Assembly (NCBI GenBank): GCA_937990185.1
Contig: CALKBI010000021.1
Coordinates: 39,761 to 103,760, forward strand
Direction of reading: 5' to 3'
Length of the DNA: 64,000 nt
DNA from: an uncultured Neomegalonema sp.
GTDB taxonomy: Bacteria; Pseudomonadota; Alphaproteobacteria; Rhodobacterales; Rhodobacteraceae
In this document: positions 61,977 through 64,000 of the stretch, in pieces
Numbering within the stretch: the first letter of the stretch is position 1
How the letters are laid out: every line of letters begins with the position of its first letter
Program-made: the position numbers and the translations under genes
Notes under the pieces: generated by a model
Seen by the model: the letters and a program-made list of their open reading frames with translations, nothing else
Database searches by the model: none
What the model was told of the DNA's origin: nothing

Positions 61977-62896
61977 GCAAACATCAACGAAGACAGACGG
62001 CGACGTCCCTTCAATGTCAGTGGGTCCGTTGGCCCCAATGCATCGAAGATTTTGAAAAGTTGCTCTCGTGCCGCACCGTCATTCCATTCGCGGTCGCGGG
62101 TAAAGAGGGTCAACAGCTCATCTATTGCTTGCTCGTTCTGTCCACTTCCAACCAAAGCAAGCGCATAATCCATCCTCGCTTGATGGTCATCGGGATTAGC
62201 CTCTACCGCTGCGGCCAGTGAAGCGGCTTCGCCTGCATCGCCGGCAGTTTCGGATAGCTCGATCATCGACCGGACTTGCTGAACCATAGGATCATCAGTC
62301 TTATCAGCGGGGACCATCTCCAATGTCTCACGCGCGCGTTCCAGATCATTGCTCGCTGCATAACATCGTGCCAGTCCGGTGATTGCACGCAAATTTTCAG
62401 GCTTAACACCAAGAATTTGAGCGTAAACCTGTGCTGCCTCTCCAGCCCCGCCCTGCCCGACCGCTTCATCCGCAGCATCGAGCATCGCATCGATTTGCTC
62501 TTCCTCGCCGCCCGTACCGCCCCCCGCTGCCATCAGCTTTTCTAGAAAGGCATCGATTTGGCTAGGCGTTTGCGCGCCCATAAAACCATCAACCGGCTGC
62601 CCGCCGGCAAAACCAAATACCGCTGGGATAGATTGAACGCGCAACTGACCAGCTATTTGAGGGTTTTCGTCAATGTTGATCCGCACCATCCGGACTTTAC
62701 CGGCGGTTTTACGAACAGCAGCTTCCAACTGCGGTCCCAAAGTCCGGCACGGTCCGCACCAAGGCGCGGTAAATTGAACGACGACTGGTCCAGCTTGCGA
62801 GGCATCAATGACGTCGGTCATGAAACCCGCATCTGTTCCGTCTACTACAACATCACCTCCACCGGGTGCTGAGGCCGTTCCGTCCAATTCCAACAT
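61973..62896 (-). CDS. cnoX: Thioredoxin-TPR chaperone CnoX (YbbN-like)
   Basis: This 307-residue protein has an N-terminal thioredoxin domain with an intact WCGPC site (Cys47, Cys50) and VRMVRINIDENPQIAGQLRV, then a C-terminal TPR region (LDAADEAVGQGGAGEAAQVY, GLARCYAASNDLERARETL, MDYALALVGSGQNEQAIDEL). CnoX proteins hold clients for GroEL under oxidative stress. E. coli CnoX lacks the redox CxxC, while alphaproteobacterial forms such as this keep it and may reduce disulfides. It heads the CnoX-LON-Trm112 operon. Confidence 0.92.
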   Translation of the reverse strand: MLELDGTASAPGGGDVVVDGTDAGFMTDVIDASQAGPVVVQFTAPWCGPCRTLGPQLEAAVRKTAGKVRMVRINIDENPQIAGQLRVQSIPAVFGFAGGQPVDGFMGAQTPSQIDAFLEKLMAAGGGTGGEEEQIDAMLDAADEAVGQGGAGEAAQVYAQILGVKPENLRAITGLARCYAASNDLERARETLEMVPADKTDDPMVQQVRSMIELSETAGDAGEAASLAAAVEANPDDHQARMDYALALVGSGQNEQAIDELLTLFTRDREWNDGAAREQLFKIFDALGPTDPLTLKGRRRLSSLMFA

Positions 62897-62920
62897 TAAT
62901 CTTCCTCGTATTATAGCATT

Positions 62921-63430
62921 TTAGCCCGGCGTATCGAAATCCACCATCAAGGCGGAATGCCCACACGCGGCAATAAATTTCATCAGATCATCTGACGAGA
63001 TAGCAGTCGTTGCCTCATTGTGAAGGGGGTGAGCGTGAATCACGTCAGATTCCTTCAATGAGGCATCCAAAGCGAAGGTCACTTTTTTCTCATTTTCGCG
63101 ATCATTAATCAGAGAAAACGGCGTCACCGCGCCAGGTCGAACGCCTAGCGTTTCCCACAAAAGATCAGGTTTTCCAAAGCTTAAGCGGGCTGAGTCGAGA
63201 GTTTTATGAAGCGACTTCATATCGACCGTCCGGTTTTCCAAACAGGTCAGCAAAAACAAACGGCCTTTTTTATCTTTTAAGAAAAGATTCTTGATATGTG
63301 CTCCCGGAAGATCGCCGCGCAACGCTTTGCTTTCCTCCACAGTATGCAGCGGAGGATGCGTCACTGTCGTTGTTGAGATTTTCAACTCATCGAGGAATGC
63401 GAACAAATCTTCGGGAGACAAGGACATCAC
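62921..63430 (-). CDS. Prolyl-tRNA editing protein ProXp-ala (YbaK/ProX-like)
   Basis: This 169-residue protein belongs to the YbaK/INS-domain group: VTHPPLHTVEESKALRGDLP, HIKNLFLKDKKGRLFLLTCL (the conserved Lys), FGKPDLLWETLGVRPGAVTP and IHAHPLHNEATTAISSDDLM. This set fits the free-standing deacylase that removes Ala from tRNA-Pro. Its start overlaps the stop of the CoA ester lyase-like gene by four bases. Confidence 0.9.
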   Translation of the reverse strand: MMSLSPEDLFAFLDELKISTTTVTHPPLHTVEESKALRGDLPGAHIKNLFLKDKKGRLFLLTCLENRTVDMKSLHKTLDSARLSFGKPDLLWETLGVRPGAVTPFSLINDRENEKKVTFALDASLKESDVIHAHPLHNEATTAISSDDLMKFIAACGHSALMVDFDTPG

Positions 63431-63999
63431 GAAGCCTCCATCTTGCGGATCGCTTCCGCCTTGGCCAGCAACCGATTGGCGGTTTCTACATGCAGGTTTT
63501 CAACGATTTTCCCGTCAACAACTGCAACACCCTCACCTTTTGCCGTTGCTTCAGCGAAAGCCTCTACTTGCCGTCGTGCCAGATCAAGCGCCGCCTCATC
63601 CGGTGAGAAAACACTGTTACAAACATCAATTTGAGCAGGATGGATCAGGGTTTTGCCATCAAAGCCCATCGCCCGACCCTGAACACAAGAAGTGCGCAAG
63701 CCCTCCTCGTCTTTAAAAGCATTATAAACGCCATCCACAATCGCCAAACCATATGCCTTAGCCGCCAACATACAAAGGCCCAGCGCCGTAACAATCGGCT
63801 CGCGTGCAGGGGTGTGTTCAGCATTGAGATCTTTAACCAGATCGTTCGTACCGAGGATAAAGCATCCAAGCCTTGGCGTTGCTGCTGCAATCTCAGCCGC
63901 ATTCAACATCCCGAGAGGCGTTTCCATCATCGCCCAAATCAAAGTTTCTGCGGGCGCGCCACTCGCATTCATCACGTTTTCAATGCTCAGAAGCATTTC
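63427..63999 (-). CDS. HpcH/HpaI-type CoA ester lyase (CitE-like), 5' partial
   Basis: The frame is open to the window edge, so the N-terminus is missing; about 190 residues are visible. WAMMETPLGMLNAAEIAAAT (Glu metal ligand), CFILGTNDLVKDL (Asp), VDGVYNAFKDEEGLRTSC, QGRAMGFDGKTLIHPAQIDV and VENLHVETANRLLAKAEAI match the CitE-like branch (citrate lyase beta, malyl-CoA lyase or thioesterase). The exact activity cannot be fixed. It could be a malyl-CoA enzyme of the same ethylmalonyl-CoA pathway as the dehydrogenase at the left edge. It is coupled to ProXp-ala by a four-base overlap. Confidence 0.85.
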   Translation of the reverse strand, partial: EMLLSIENVMNASGAPAETLIWAMMETPLGMLNAAEIAAATPRLGCFILGTNDLVKDLNAEHTPAREPIVTALGLCMLAAKAYGLAIVDGVYNAFKDEEGLRTSCVQGRAMGFDGKTLIHPAQIDVCNSVFSPDEAALDLARRQVEAFAEATAKGEGVAVVDGKIVENLHVETANRLLAKAEAIRKMEAS

Positions 64000-64000
64000 C

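Overview
The window is a 64 kb piece of a chromosome from an alphaproteobacterium of moderate GC content. The evidence is the type of its genes and their order: mreBCD-mrdA-rodA, rpsB-tsf, aroA/cmk/rpsA, lipA followed by a Coq10/RatA protein, CnoX-LON-Trm112, a class II type EPSP synthase, a MutL carrying the endonuclease motif, and a methylsuccinyl-CoA dehydrogenase typical of the ethylmalonyl-CoA pathway. I cannot name the genus. Coding density is high and many neighbours overlap by 1 or 4 bases (ATGA, GTGA or TAATG junctions), so much of the window is translationally coupled operons. No rRNA or tRNA gene, insertion sequence, prophage or CRISPR array was seen.

Layout. 1-7.2 kb: a partial acyl-CoA (methylsuccinyl-CoA) dehydrogenase, dihydropyrimidinase, a GMC oxidoreductase, a GNAT acetyltransferase and mutL. 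7.2-9.4 kb: an AT-rich gap, a short Leu-rich leader peptide with a hairpin, then leuA. 9.5-15.4 kb: the rod-shape operon mreB-mreC-mreD-mrdA-rodA ending in tusA. 15.4-27 kb: mixed housekeeping genes (ChaN-like, YkgJ-like, RraA-like, an iron alcohol dehydrogenase, prfC, ridA, an IsdG-like monooxygenase, a secreted papain-like protease, a DEAD-box helicase, LOG, RarD, sodB). 27-33 kb: an orphan histidine kinase, tsf-rpsB and modB-modC-miaA. 33-42 kb: sugar-acid catabolism (lactonase, Gfo/Idh dehydrogenase, sugar-acid dehydratase, FAH hydrolase, OtnI-like isomerase, DenD-like dehydrogenase), interrupted on the opposite strand by an unusual membrane protein with a TIR domain and leucine-rich repeats. 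42-51 kb: lipA, mtnA, an MFS transporter, a repeat-rich secreted peptidoglycan-binding protein, queA, cyclophilin, coaD and a CBS protein. 51-52.1 kb: the only noncoding stretch over 1 kb. 52-64 kb: rpsA, cmk, a COG4091 oxidoreductase, DinB, aroA, rsmE, ubiA, an APH-family kinase, Trm112, LON-domain protein, CnoX, ProXp-ala and a partial CoA ester lyase.

Most worth a second look: (1) the TIR / transmembrane / coiled-coil / internalin-type LRR protein at 35320-36792, a mirrored Toll-receptor-like layout whose TIR domain appears to have Gln in place of the usual catalytic Glu; (2) the noncoding stretch at 51.0-52.1 kb, with seven GANTC sites in 230 bases, a perfect DnaA 9-mer, a CtrA-like site and an orphan terminator suggesting a small RNA; (3) the leuA leader peptide, with possible pairing to the leuA ribosome binding site; (4) the secreted protein built of strictly spaced 23-residue repeats; (5) the secreted papain-like protease.
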